Both the position numbers and the translations under genes were made by a program. A DNA stretch of 64,000 bases from Acidobacteriota bacterium (GTDB lineage Bacteria; Acidobacteriota; Terriglobia; Bryobacterales; Bryobacteraceae). Positions within the stretch are counted from its first letter, which is position 1. Every line of letters begins with the position of its first letter. Shown in pieces: positions 8,637 through 18,431 of the stretch. The notes under the pieces were generated by a model. It was not told the origin of the DNA, did no database searches, and saw nothing but the letters and a program-made list of their open reading frames with translations. The stretch is taken from assembly GCA_016870995.1 (NCBI GenBank), contig VFZU01000005.1, positions 56,580-120,579 of the forward strand, in the 5' to 3' direction.

Positions 8637-10016
8637 CTAGGCAAAAAGTTGAGAGATGGGTTCGACGCCGCGTTCGACGATCGGGATTGGCCGGCCTTGT
8701 GCGCCCGGCAGTTCCAGATGCAGGTCGATGTTGATGCCCTTGTAAATGGTTGCTGCCACTTCAGCGGGCGTGGTGGGCCGGTCCTTGGGGTAAGCACCGA
8801 TTTCATCGGAAGCGCCCACGATCGTGCCGCCCTTCAGCGGGCCGCCGCCCATCAGGATGCTCCAGCATTGCGGCCAGTGGTCGCGACCACCGGCGGGGTT
8901 GATCTTCGGTGTGCGGCCAAACTCACCACAAGCCACAACCATTGTGTTCTTCAGCAGTCCGCGATCGCTCAGGTCTTCAAGCAGCGAAGCATAAGCGTGG
9001 TCGAACATCGGCCCCACCAGATCCTTGTAGCAGCTGATCGGCGAGAACGGCTTCGAGCCATGAATGTCCCAGGTGATTTCGTCGAACACTGTCTCGAACA
9101 TATTGACAGTGACGAAACGCACACCCGCTTCCACCATGCGGCGTGCCAGCAGGCAGCTTTGTCCAAAGCGGTTCAGACCATACTTTTCGCGCACTGCCTC
9201 GGGTTCGCGATGCAATTCAAAAGCCTCGCGCGCCTTGGCGCTCGACATCAGCGTATAGGCCTGATGAAACGTGTTGTCCATCAGCCGCGCATCTTGAGAA
9301 GTCTCAAAGCGATTCACTGCCTTGTCGACGGCTTCACGCCAGTTGCGGCGCCGATCGACGCGCATCGCCGACAAGTAGTCGGGCGGCAGCATGTCGGGCA
9401 CGCGGAAGTTCGGGTCGCTCGGGTCGGCATTGAGTACAAACGGGTCGAACGTCTTACCGAGGAAGCCGGCGCTCTGCCCATGCGGCATGTTGCCACCGGT
9501 GTTGCCGATCGGCCGCGGTAAGAGCACGTGCGCGGGCACGTCTCCCTTGGGCCCCTTCAATTTGTTCAGCACGCACCCAATGTGAGGATGCTCAACGCCA
9601 CCTTGGAACAGACGGCCTGTCTGCATCATCTGGTGGCCAGTGTCATGCACTGCTGCGGCCGTATGATACATGCCGCGGACGATTGAATACTTGTCGGCAT
9701 GCTTGGCCATGCGAGGGAAGTTCTCGCTGATCTCAATGCCCGGCACGTTCGTCTTGATTGCCTTGAATGGTCCGCGGATCTCCGCCGGAGCGTTCGGCTT
9801 CATGTCCCAGGTGTCGAGCTGGCTGGGAGCGCCAACCAACATCAAAAAGATGCAATTGACGTCGCTCTTGGCCTCGTCGACAGCACCCAGCGCCTTCAGC
9901 GCTGTGAACTGCGTCATCCCCAGACCGAGGGTCGAGAGGGCTCCTGCATGGAGAAAGTCGCGCCGCCGCGTACCATCGCAAAATTCAGCTGGCTTGTCTG
10001 CGTCAAATCGGAACAT
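8637..10016 (-). CDS. DUF1501 domain-containing (sulfatase-like) protein, Tat-type N-terminus
   Basis: CDGTRRRDFLHAGALSTLGLGMTQF; GGNMPHGQSAGFLG; CGEFGRTPKINPAGGRDHWPQCWSILMGGGPLKGG. Confidence 0.9.
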   Translation of the reverse strand: MFRFDADKPAEFCDGTRRRDFLHAGALSTLGLGMTQFTALKALGAVDEAKSDVNCIFLMLVGAPSQLDTWDMKPNAPAEIRGPFKAIKTNVPGIEISENFPRMAKHADKYSIVRGMYHTAAAVHDTGHQMMQTGRLFQGGVEHPHIGCVLNKLKGPKGDVPAHVLLPRPIGNTGGNMPHGQSAGFLGKTFDPFVLNADPSDPNFRVPDMLPPDYLSAMRVDRRRNWREAVDKAVNRFETSQDARLMDNTFHQAYTLMSSAKAREAFELHREPEAVREKYGLNRFGQSCLLARRMVEAGVRFVTVNMFETVFDEITWDIHGSKPFSPISCYKDLVGPMFDHAYASLLEDLSDRGLLKNTMVVACGEFGRTPKINPAGGRDHWPQCWSILMGGGPLKGGTIVGASDEIGAYPKDRPTTPAEVAATIYKGINIDLHLELPGAQGRPIPIVERGVEPISQLFA

Positions 10017-10075
10017 GGACTCAAATCTCCAAAATAGGATTTGTCCAAATTCTATATCTTTTGTATGAGTTTTGC

Positions 10076-11164
10076 TTACTTGCGCGAGCCAACCTCGGCA
10101 TTGGCGCGATCCGCATAAGCTCGCATCCAGGCCACGGTATAAGCCACCGGAACGCGGTTGCCGCCCACCATCGTCGGGAAGTGATCTCCAGTCACAATGC
10201 CGTCAAAATTCACCTCGCGCAGGGCGCGCATCGCCGCATACATGTCGTAATAACCGTTGTCGACAAACGTCTCGACGAAGTGCGGCAGCGGAGCGCTCAT
10301 GTTGCGGAAGTGAACCTTCCAGATCTTGCCCATCTCGCCGAAGTATTTGATGGCCGTCACCACATCGGCACCCATCAGCTCGCCACCTTCAAGCCAGGTG
10401 CCAATGCAGAAGCAGACCCCGATGTTGGGCGAGTTCGCCATCGCGATCGCTCGCTTGTAGCCTTCAAAATTTCCGAAGATGCAGCGGGGAACGCCAGCCA
10501 GCATCGGCACTGGCGGATCATCCGGGTGGATGCCGATAAACACATTGTTCTCCTCGGCAACCGGAGCTACCTTGCGGATGAAGTACTCGTAGTTGTCCCA
10601 AAGTTCCTGCTCGGTATAGAGACGACCATGCGAGAGAGGACCCTTGAAGATCTTGCCCGCCCACAAGCCCTCGCCGCCCTTGTCCAGGTTGTAGCCACGC
10701 GCCGAAGCACTGCCGCGAGTGGTTTCGCGATCCGTGTGCCAGATACCGTTGCCCATGTGCGCATACGTCACATAGTTGATACCGGCCTTGCCGCAATTTT
10801 TCAGGTATTGCTTGTAGGCTTCGATGCGAGCCTCACGGCCCGGCAGGTTCAGCACGATCTCTTCCTGGTTGCGGTTTCCGTCGTGGCCGATATTCCACAC
10901 CCTCAGGCCAGCTGAACCGAGCTTGGCCTTGATTCGGAGAAAGTTTTCGACGTTGTCGTCCTTGCGGTCGATCGTCACCGAGGCATAGCGCACCCCGATC
11001 TGATTCATGAACTGCAAATCTTCATCCGACGGGTTTGCGCCCAACTGCACTGCAATCTTAATCCCGGGGGACCAGGGCGTCTTGCCAACAGCGGCTTTCA
11101 TCTCGGGCGCCGCGGCCAAGCCAGCCAGCGCCAATCCAAAGTTCCGGCGATTGATCGGTTCCAT
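10076..11164 (-). CDS. Mannonate dehydratase-like / TIM-barrel sugar isomerase, Tat-type signal
   Basis: MEPINRRNFGLALAGLAAAPEMKAAVG...FVGIHPDDPPVPMLAGVPRCIFGNFEGYKRA (UxuA-like HPDDPP motif). Confidence 0.75.
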   Translation of the reverse strand: MEPINRRNFGLALAGLAAAPEMKAAVGKTPWSPGIKIAVQLGANPSDEDLQFMNQIGVRYASVTIDRKDDNVENFLRIKAKLGSAGLRVWNIGHDGNRNQEEIVLNLPGREARIEAYKQYLKNCGKAGINYVTYAHMGNGIWHTDRETTRGSASARGYNLDKGGEGLWAGKIFKGPLSHGRLYTEQELWDNYEYFIRKVAPVAEENNVFIGIHPDDPPVPMLAGVPRCIFGNFEGYKRAIAMANSPNIGVCFCIGTWLEGGELMGADVVTAIKYFGEMGKIWKVHFRNMSAPLPHFVETFVDNGYYDMYAAMRALREVNFDGIVTGDHFPTMVGGNRVPVAYTVAWMRAYADRANAEVGSRK

Positions 11165-11300
11165 ATTTTCCTTCCCGTGAGAATTGTACATTGCCGAAAC
11201 TGCTTTTGCTGCATCGACGAACTTTTTTCCCATTACTTTGGTTTTTCCCCTCAAGTTTTCCCGTTTCCTCGTCGATCTGATCCTTGAGGGCAATTGTCGA

Positions 11301-11633
11301 ATGGCACTTGTGTATGACCCAACCAAACACGATATCGAGATAGTACACGCGCAGTTCAACCGTTTACTGAACGAACTCATCAAGGGCTCAATCAACCGCA
11401 ACACTTTCCAATCGTGGGAAGTCGAACTGATGCTCGACATCCAGGCTTGTGACTTTGGCGACATACCGCAAAAGGAAATGCTCAAGCGCTATCAGAAGGC
11501 CGTCCAACGCGCCTACGATAAGGGCGTCAAAATGCCCATGAAGCTCTCTGAATACATCAGCAGCCTCAAATCCCGCCGGATTGCTGCAGCCGTTGAGTCG
11601 GGCGAAGAGGCTGTCCACCAGATCGCTATCTAA
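11301..11633 (+). CDS. Hypothetical protein
   Basis: MALVYDPTKHDIEIVHAQFNRLLNELIKG...; open frame just upstream of the YggX-like gene. Confidence 0.45.
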   Translation: MALVYDPTKHDIEIVHAQFNRLLNELIKGSINRNTFQSWEVELMLDIQACDFGDIPQKEMLKRYQKAVQRAYDKGVKMPMKLSEYISSLKSRRIAAAVESGEEAVHQIAI

Positions 11634-11650
11634 CCAGTTATTCTGGTTGT

Positions 11651-11938
11651 ATGAGTGAAGCGGCCGCACGCACGGTCTTTTGTGTCAAATTGCAGCAGGA
11701 GCTGCCCGGTCTCAAAGAAATCCCCTTCGATGGTCACCCCCTAGGTCAGCGAGTCTTCGAAAACGTGTCGCAAGACGCCTGGAAGCAGTGGGTTGAGCAC
11801 ATGAAGATGCTCATGAACGAATACCGTTTGAACCTCGGCACGGCCGAAGCCCAGCAGTTCTTGCTCGATCAGATGGAAAAGTACTTCTTTGGCGAGGGCT
11901 CAGCAGCCCCTCCGGACTTCGTGGCCCCCGCTCAGTAA
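11651..11938 (+). CDS. Oxidative damage protection / Fe(II)-trafficking protein YggX family
   Basis: TVFCVKLQQELPGLKEIPFDGHPLGQRVFENVSQDAWKQWVEHMKMLMNEYRLNL. Confidence 0.9.
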   Translation: MSEAAARTVFCVKLQQELPGLKEIPFDGHPLGQRVFENVSQDAWKQWVEHMKMLMNEYRLNLGTAEAQQFLLDQMEKYFFGEGSAAPPDFVAPAQ

Positions 11939-11941
11939 CTG

Positions 11942-13288
11942 CTAGTCCCTGGCAAAGTACAGGTTGACGGCCCGCTCGAGATCTTCGCGGCTCGCTTCGA
12001 CGGCGCGGTGCTCGTAGCGGCTGATCGAAACCAGCAAGTTGCAAATGTCCATCGGGTAACAGGCGCGTAGATACTCGCGTCCGTCCTGCAGACATAGATT
12101 CCGCAGGTACTCGGGAGAATCCTCGCTGTACGGCACCTCTCGCGATCGGAAAACGCGATGGAAGATCTGGTCGAATACATGCGGTTCAACCGGTTCGATC
12201 AGGATTTTGTTCTGAATACGGCGCAGGAAGGCTTCGTCGGCAAGATCCGAGGGATCGAGGTTCGTCGAGAACACGACCATCATTTCAAAGGGAATCTGGA
12301 ATTTCACGCCGTACCGCAACGATAGGTAATCCACACGCCGGTCGAGCGGCACAATCCAGCGATTCAGCAGGTCGCGCGGTGAGATTAACTGCCGGCCAAA
12401 GTCGTCAATGATGAAGATGCCGTTATTGGACTTCATCTGCAGCGGCGCAGCGTAAAAGCCCGACGCATCATCGAGGCGCAATTCCAGCATGTTCGGAACC
12501 AGTTCACCGCCCACCACAATGCAGGGGCGCTTACACAGAATCCAGCGCGGGTCGATTTCCGGGTCGTCCATGTCAATGCGCTGGTGCACAACCGGGTCAT
12601 AAAGCTGAATCACCTGGTTATCCACTTCCACTGCGTACGGCATCAAAATGCCATCCTGGTAAACGCGCAGCATCCTCTCGGCGATCGAAGTCTTACCATT
12701 GCCCGACGGGCCATAAAGAAAGATCGAATTCTGGCTGATCAATGCCGGGCCTAATTGATCAAGCAATCGGTCGGGCACCACAAGGTCGCTAAACGCCATT
12801 CGCAGAGTGCGACGATCGACAAATACCTTGGCCGACTGGATCTTGGTCGCCGCCACGTAATCCTTCAAACTCACTGGAGCGGCGCTGGCGTACTGCACAA
12901 TCGCGAAACGGTCGCTGGCGAGTTGCCGGCCCGCCTGGCTCAAAACAAAGGAGTAATCGTTGCCGATCATGCCCTTCACTTCGATCAACTGTTGAGCCCG
13001 TAAGTGCTTGAAAATAATATCAATAATCGGTACAGAGAGCTTGAGCGTCTGGCTCAGGCTGGTCAGCGAACTGAAACCTTCAAGCAGCAGTCGCCGCAGC
13101 ACCAGATCCGTCACAAAGCTCTGTGAAAGGCCCAGATCCTCGAAATTTTCCGGCACAGCCGGCGCGAAGCGGTTCAAATTTCCACCGCCGCCGATACCGC
13201 CAGCACCACCGGCGCCGGTCATGCCCGTTGACGACGGCTTGGTCGCTCCTAGTCCGAGGCTGTTCAGGCTGCTCGTGAATGGTCCCAT
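11942..13288 (-). CDS. AAA-family ATPase
   Basis: Walker A FLYGPSGNGKTSIAER; Walker B-like NGIFIIDDFGR; start chosen at MGPFTSSLNSLGLG to avoid divergent overlap. Confidence 0.75.
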   Translation of the reverse strand: MGPFTSSLNSLGLGATKPSSTGMTGAGGAGGIGGGGNLNRFAPAVPENFEDLGLSQSFVTDLVLRRLLLEGFSSLTSLSQTLKLSVPIIDIIFKHLRAQQLIEVKGMIGNDYSFVLSQAGRQLASDRFAIVQYASAAPVSLKDYVAATKIQSAKVFVDRRTLRMAFSDLVVPDRLLDQLGPALISQNSIFLYGPSGNGKTSIAERMLRVYQDGILMPYAVEVDNQVIQLYDPVVHQRIDMDDPEIDPRWILCKRPCIVVGGELVPNMLELRLDDASGFYAAPLQMKSNNGIFIIDDFGRQLISPRDLLNRWIVPLDRRVDYLSLRYGVKFQIPFEMMVVFSTNLDPSDLADEAFLRRIQNKILIEPVEPHVFDQIFHRVFRSREVPYSEDSPEYLRNLCLQDGREYLRACYPMDICNLLVSISRYEHRAVEASREDLERAVNLYFARD

Positions 13289-13360
13289 GCGCGGGCTATC
13301 GGTCAAACTCCAGCGAAAGTTTATGCACGATCGGCCCGGCTGGCTCGTCAAGTCTATGGG

Positions 13361-14887
13361 ATGGCTCCGACTTTGATACTCCTGGCGGGTGTGTTGCTCG
13401 CCCAGGATTCGCCTTTCAACGATCCGCGATCGCTGGTTTGGCGTGCCCAGGCGTATGAGGAGCGGGGCGAGATTACCCAGGCCTGGCTGCTCTACAATCA
13501 GGCTGCCTTCCTGGACCCTCGCAACACGCTCGCCTCCGGTAAAGCCGCTCAATTGCGTACGAAGGCGCTTGAGGGCGCAACCGTCTCAAGCAACAAGCCT
13601 GCCCCTGCTGAAGTGGATCCCAACGACCCGCTCATCAAGATTACCGATCAGGACCTTCGCGAAATGGAACGTCTGGCTCCTCCCCCAGATCTAGCCCCCA
13701 AAGATACCCGCCTTACGCTCAACCTCACGAGTAATGGAAAAACCATCTACACCCGCCTGCTCACTCACTTCGGCATCGACATCCTCTTCGATGGTGATTT
13801 CGATAACCCAACCAACCGCCAGATCAAGCTCGAAAACGCCACCTTCGATGAGGCAATCTACATCGCAAACATCACCACAGGCTGTTTTGTAAACCCGATC
13901 TCTCCAAAGATCGCCATGGTGATCCGCGATACCGATCAGAAGCGGCGTGAGCAGGAGCGCACGGTCTCGATCACGCTGCCGATGCCAACCACCATTTCCT
14001 CGCCCGAAGCTCAGGAACTCGGCCGTGCCATCCAGCAGATCTTCGAGCTACAGCGCATCTCAATCGACACCGTGCGCGGCATGATGTTGATTCGTGATCG
14101 ATGGTCCAAGGTGAAATTCGCTGAGCTTGCCTTGAATCAGATGCTGGGCTACCGGGGCCAGGTGATGCTCGATGTTGAGTTCTACGAAGTCAACGAACAA
14201 TCAAACCTCAGCTACGGCTTTGCGCTGCCCACCTCAGCACGTCTGATTCCGCTGATCCAACAGGCGACGCTGAAGACCTTGGGCACCTTCGGGATCGGCA
14301 TCACCTCTGCCAATCTGTTTGCGAGCATGACGCATTCCAACACCCAAAGCCTCTACGAAAGCCAGATTCGTTCGCTCGATGGCTTGCCCGCCACCGTCCA
14401 CATCGGAGACCGCTACCCGATCATCACCCAGACCACCAGCTTCGGCGGCGACAGCAGCGTCGGCGGACTTGCCACTGCACCGCAGGTTCAGTTTGAGGAT
14501 CTCGGGTTGTCGCTCAAGATCACGCCCCATCTGCATGGCAACGGCGAGATCTCGCTCGAGCTCGAATCTGACTTCAAAGTGCTCACCGGCGAAAGCAACA
14601 ACAACATCCCCGTCATCGCCAATCGCAAGTACACCGGCACGGTGCGTCTCAAAAAAGGCGAGTGGGCCGTCGCCGCCGGCTTGATTACGAAAAACGAGTC
14701 CTTCAGTCGCATCGGGTTGCTAGGCTTATCGCGCATCCCGGGCCTATCCACTACCGGCAAAGATCGCCGAATCGGACAGACGCTGCTGGTAGTCAAGCCC
14801 CGTATCATCAGCGCCCCACCTTCAGAACATCCCACCCGCGATATCTTCACCGGTCCGGAACAGAAGTTCCTCGCCCCCACACACTAA
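13361..14887 (+). CDS. Secretin-like type II/III secretion or type IV pilus outer-membrane protein
   Basis: IDILFDGDFDNPTNRQIKLENATFDEAI (STN-like), RGQVMLDVEFYEVNEQSNLSYG, VQFEDLGLSLKITPHLHGNGEISLELE. Confidence 0.8.
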   Translation: MAPTLILLAGVLLAQDSPFNDPRSLVWRAQAYEERGEITQAWLLYNQAAFLDPRNTLASGKAAQLRTKALEGATVSSNKPAPAEVDPNDPLIKITDQDLREMERLAPPPDLAPKDTRLTLNLTSNGKTIYTRLLTHFGIDILFDGDFDNPTNRQIKLENATFDEAIYIANITTGCFVNPISPKIAMVIRDTDQKRREQERTVSITLPMPTTISSPEAQELGRAIQQIFELQRISIDTVRGMMLIRDRWSKVKFAELALNQMLGYRGQVMLDVEFYEVNEQSNLSYGFALPTSARLIPLIQQATLKTLGTFGIGITSANLFASMTHSNTQSLYESQIRSLDGLPATVHIGDRYPIITQTTSFGGDSSVGGLATAPQVQFEDLGLSLKITPHLHGNGEISLELESDFKVLTGESNNNIPVIANRKYTGTVRLKKGEWAVAAGLITKNESFSRIGLLGLSRIPGLSTTGKDRRIGQTLLVVKPRIISAPPSEHPTRDIFTGPEQKFLAPTH

Positions 14888-15296
14888 GCGGGTGCATCGG
14901 GCACATCACAATCAGCTCTTGCGATACCCCTTTACCTTCGATGTGAATCGGAATGTACCGCGTCTCAAACGGATCACCCTCCAGCATGCGCACAGCTTCA
15001 ATCCATACCTCCGCAACCGGAATGTCCTTGGACTGAAACGGCCGTAGGCGTGACGTGCTCACCCGAAAACCTTTCGCCACCTCGCCCACACGCAAGCGCG
15101 TTCCAGGATCGAAGGGTCCTTGTGCATAAACAGGGACAGCAAAACGCCTCGGCAGACGCTGTTGCTTCAGAGAGTCGTAGCGTAAAAAAGCGTAGTTTTT
15201 CCAAACTTCAAATGGATGCCCGGACAAATCCTCGGCCAAATCCTTGGGGTTCAGTCGCAAGCGCGTCCGGTAATCTGCCTTCCAGTCCGCCGGCAC
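14847..15296 (-). CDS. Hypothetical protein
   Basis: MPADWKADYRTRLRLNPKDLAEDLSGHPFEVWKNYAFL; convergent 3' overlap with secretin gene. Confidence 0.35.
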   Translation of the reverse strand: MPADWKADYRTRLRLNPKDLAEDLSGHPFEVWKNYAFLRYDSLKQQRLPRRFAVPVYAQGPFDPGTRLRVGEVAKGFRVSTSRLRPFQSKDIPVAEVWIEAVRMLEGDPFETRYIPIHIEGKGVSQELIVMCPMHPLSVWGRGTSVPDR

Positions 15297-15302
15297 CGCG
15301 GG

Positions 15303-15689
15303 TTAATCCTTTTCTCCGCAAACCTGCAATCCTTCAAAGTCCCAATTTTCATCTCTAAAGGCTCGAATCGGCTCTGCGGGAAACACCAATCGAACCGTCA
15401 TTTGCGCGAATTGCAAAGGTACCGCACCTCGCGCGGCCATCTCAATCCGACGGCCCGTAATCGCCGAAATCAACCGGCCTTGCACCCGGCAATGACCGCC
15501 ATTGGTTTCCATCTTCCAAAAGACTTCAACCAGATCCGCCAAAAATTTTCCATCCCGACGCAGGGGCCTGATCTTGGCAGTCGAATGCGACGGGTCCACC
15601 TTGACGTTCCGAATGATACGGTCCAAGCTCAGCGGCCGATTCGCCTCACTGGCAAATCCAACATAGAGCGGGTATGGCATCCCGCTCAC
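15303..15689 (-). CDS. Hypothetical protein
   Basis: MSGMPYPLYVGFASEANRPLSLDRIIRNVKVDPSHS... Confidence 0.35.
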   Translation of the reverse strand: MSGMPYPLYVGFASEANRPLSLDRIIRNVKVDPSHSTAKIRPLRRDGKFLADLVEVFWKMETNGGHCRVQGRLISAITGRRIEMAARGAVPLQFAQMTVRLVFPAEPIRAFRDENWDFEGLQVCGEKD

Positions 15690-15704
15690 TCTGGCCGTCG
15701 CACG

Positions 15705-16747
15705 TTAAGGGAGGCCGTCTTCGCCCGTCATGTTGAAGAGTTTGCGGTCGTCCAGCGGAACCCTGACAGTTTGCTTTCCCGGTTGCAGCGCAAATTCTAT
15801 CCTGGACAATTCCAGCCAGGGATTGAACACGGAATTCCTCGCTTCGGCCCCCAGTTGATAGGTACCGCCGAGTTCCACATCCAGATCCAGTTCCAGCCCA
15901 ATCCCCTCTCGTCGGCGCACTGCCTGAATGAGGGCGGCCCTTTTGCTGACTGGCAACCAGCGAGAGGTTCCAAGCGCCGTCCATCCCTTCTGGCTGGCAT
16001 CCGCGATGCGATGCGTGATCCGCATAGCGCCACCGAATGGAGGCACAAACGCAACCTGCCCCAGGTCCCCGCTCAGCTTGCTCTCGAATCGTTCGATCTT
16101 CGGCTGTGGAATCCCATTGCTGGGCATCGCCGGCAGGCACTCAACCGTTGTCGCAACGGTCAAATCCCCACTCGGCTTCTGGCCCATCAACGCAAACCTC
16201 GAAATCGATCTGCGGCCGGCCTCCGGCCATTCTGGATCCTCATTGGGCCCAGGAATGTTCACCCAAGCCTTAGGCCATTCCGATTCCGGATACGGTGTAA
16301 CCCCGCTTCGCTTGCGGATTTCCCCATAGGTCAAGATTGCAAGGGCTGGAGCAGGCGAGGCGCCGCTTTGCGCATCCAGTTGATATTCGCCGCCAGCGTT
16401 GAGTGGGCCCAGTTCCCAATTGCACTCTGCAATGGAATTCCATGCATGGCCTCTCGATCGTCTTTGCAATCCGCCGCTGCTAGCGCGATTCCGTCCAGCC
16501 CCTTCACGCTCCAGTTCAGACCGGTCTCGCCGATCTTCAGGCTGAGAGTCCGGCCCACAGTCGACGGTGGCCCACCGGCAACCCGGATTCGTTTCGAGCC
16601 AACTTCCTCTGGAGCAAAAGACAGCGACGCGCTCGCCCGTGGCAACCAATATGGCCCCACCCCGAAAATCATCACATCCGCATAAGACAGCAGCAAGGCA
16701 GCATCCTTCCGGTATACGTAAGTCTGCCGACCAAACAGCGCAATCAC
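15705..16747 (-). pseudogene. Possible frameshifted hypothetical (secreted) protein
   Basis: Protein-like sequence in ORF 16331-16747 switches to the frame of ORF 15705-16775 near 16.40-16.45 kb. Confidence 0.35.
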
Positions 16748-16805
16748 CTAGCAAACCACCCCAACAGCAAACCATTTCGCCATCGGCCGGTTGCGCATCG
16801 ACCTG

Positions 16806-17216
16806 CTATGAGTCTTTCTTCAGCCGCTTCTTCACCGGCTCCAGCTCGCTCGCCGTCGCCACCCGCATCAGCATCTGCGGCGCTTCTTCCCGGAACCCCT
16901 GCTGCATATGCTGCGACATCTCCTGATTCATCGCCGAAACAAACTGCTCCATCTGCTTCTGCATCGCCGCCATCTTCTCGCGCATGTTCAGGATGATCTC
17001 GACACCCGCCAGGTTCACACCCAACTCGCGCGTCAATTGCAGGATCACCTCAAGCCGCTCGATGTCCTCATCCGTGTAGAGCCGCGTATTGCCGTCCGAC
17101 CGGCTGGGCAGCAGCAACCCCTCGCGCTCATATAAGCGCAAGGTCTGCGGATGGATTTCATACATCTCGGCAATTGCCGAGATCATGTATGCGCCTCTGC
17201 CCTTCGGTTTCGCCAT
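16806..17216 (-). CDS. hspR: MerR-family heat shock repressor HspR
   Basis: YMISAIAEMYEIHPQTLRLYEREGLLLPSRSDGNTRLYTDEDIERLEVILQLTRELGVNLAGVEIILNMREKM; downstream of dnaK-dnaJ. Confidence 0.9.
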   Translation of the reverse strand: MAKPKGRGAYMISAIAEMYEIHPQTLRLYEREGLLLPSRSDGNTRLYTDEDIERLEVILQLTRELGVNLAGVEIILNMREKMAAMQKQMEQFVSAMNQEMSQHMQQGFREEAPQMLMRVATASELEPVKKRLKKDS

Positions 17217-17218
17217 CG

Positions 17219-18418
17219 CTATTTTTCACTCGTCTGCTGCCACATGGCTGCGCGCGGATCTTCGCCTTCCACCTGCGCCAGCTCTCGCAACAATTCTCGC
17301 GTTCGCTCGTTCTGCACGTTCGGCGCCTGGATGATCACTTCGACAATCTGGTCGCCTCGCACACCCTTGCGGGCATTTTCGACGCCCTTCTCGCGAAGCC
17401 GGAACCGCTGCCCGTTCTGCGTGCCTTGCGGCACCTTGAGCAAAGCCCGGCCATCAATCGTTGGTACTTCAATTTTAGCGCCGAGGCCCGCTTCGCTCAC
17501 CGTGATCGGAACCTGAATTTCGATGTTGTCGACTTCCCGTCTAAAGAACGGATGCGTTTCAACCCGAATCGTGATGTAGAGATCCCCGGCCTGCCCGCCG
17601 CGCGTACCAGCATTACCCTTGCCCGCCACGCGCAAACGGCTACCGGTCAGCGTTCCTGCCGGGATGCGTACTTCCACCTGGTCTGGCCGCGAAAGTACTC
17701 CTGCGCCACGGCACTTCGGGCAAACATTGTTCAATTTCCCTTTGCCCCCGCAACGCGGACACGTGAGGTTAAACTTCATCGCCCCAGCCATCTGCGTTAC
17801 CTGCCCCGAACCGCTGCACTCAAAACAGCTCGTGCCTCCACCGGCCGAGCCCGAGCCTTTGCACTCATCGCAAGCTTCGTTGCGCTGAATCGTCAGCCGA
17901 ACCTGCGTGCCACGAATCGACTGCCAAAAGCCGACATTCAGCGCGTACTCAAGGTCGCTGCCATCTTCCGGCCCGCTGGCTCCCTGCTTGGCCGCCCCAC
18001 CAAACATCTGGCTGAAGAGGTCCTTGAAGCTATTGCCGCCTCCGGGCGGAGGGCCTTGCTTTGCCCCGCTGCCAGGCTTGAAGCCACCGCGGTTGCCGCT
18101 TGCGTTCTGAAAGAAATCCGAAAAATCGAACCCGCCAAAATCCACACCCTGACCACCACCAAATCCGCCCATGCCATCTCCGGCCGCAGCCTGATCCGAA
18201 TAAAAGCCGTACTGGTCATACACGGCCTTCTTCTTTGCGTCGCTCAAAATGTCGTACGCTTCCGTCACCTGCTTGAAGCGCTCTTCGGCCGCTTTATCGC
18301 CAGGGTTCAGGTCGGGATGGTATTTGCGGGCAAGGCGGCGATACGCCTTTCGGATCTCATCGTTGGATACACCGCGAGAGACACCGAGAGTTTCGTAATA
18401 GTCCACCCTGCCCGCCAT
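17219..18418 (-). CDS. dnaJ: Molecular chaperone DnaJ
   Basis: J domain with HPD ([18 protein letters not shown]), G/F region, four CxxCxGxG zinc motifs. Confidence 0.97.
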   Translation of the reverse strand: MAGRVDYYETLGVSRGVSNDEIRKAYRRLARKYHPDLNPGDKAAEERFKQVTEAYDILSDAKKKAVYDQYGFYSDQAAAGDGMGGFGGGQGVDFGGFDFSDFFQNASGNRGGFKPGSGAKQGPPPGGGNSFKDLFSQMFGGAAKQGASGPEDGSDLEYALNVGFWQSIRGTQVRLTIQRNEACDECKGSGSAGGGTSCFECSGSGQVTQMAGAMKFNLTCPRCGGKGKLNNVCPKCRGAGVLSRPDQVEVRIPAGTLTGSRLRVAGKGNAGTRGGQAGDLYITIRVETHPFFRREVDNIEIQVPITVSEAGLGAKIEVPTIDGRALLKVPQGTQNGQRFRLREKGVENARKGVRGDQIVEVIIQAPNVQNERTRELLRELAQVEGEDPRAAMWQQTSEK

Positions 18419-18431
18419 ATACAGCTACCTC

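Noticed and set aside
15216-16685. 489-aa plus-strand ORF
   Set aside because: Composition (R/Q/P/H-rich, no domain pattern) looks like an antisense shadow; minus-strand frames look more protein-like despite the apparent frameshift
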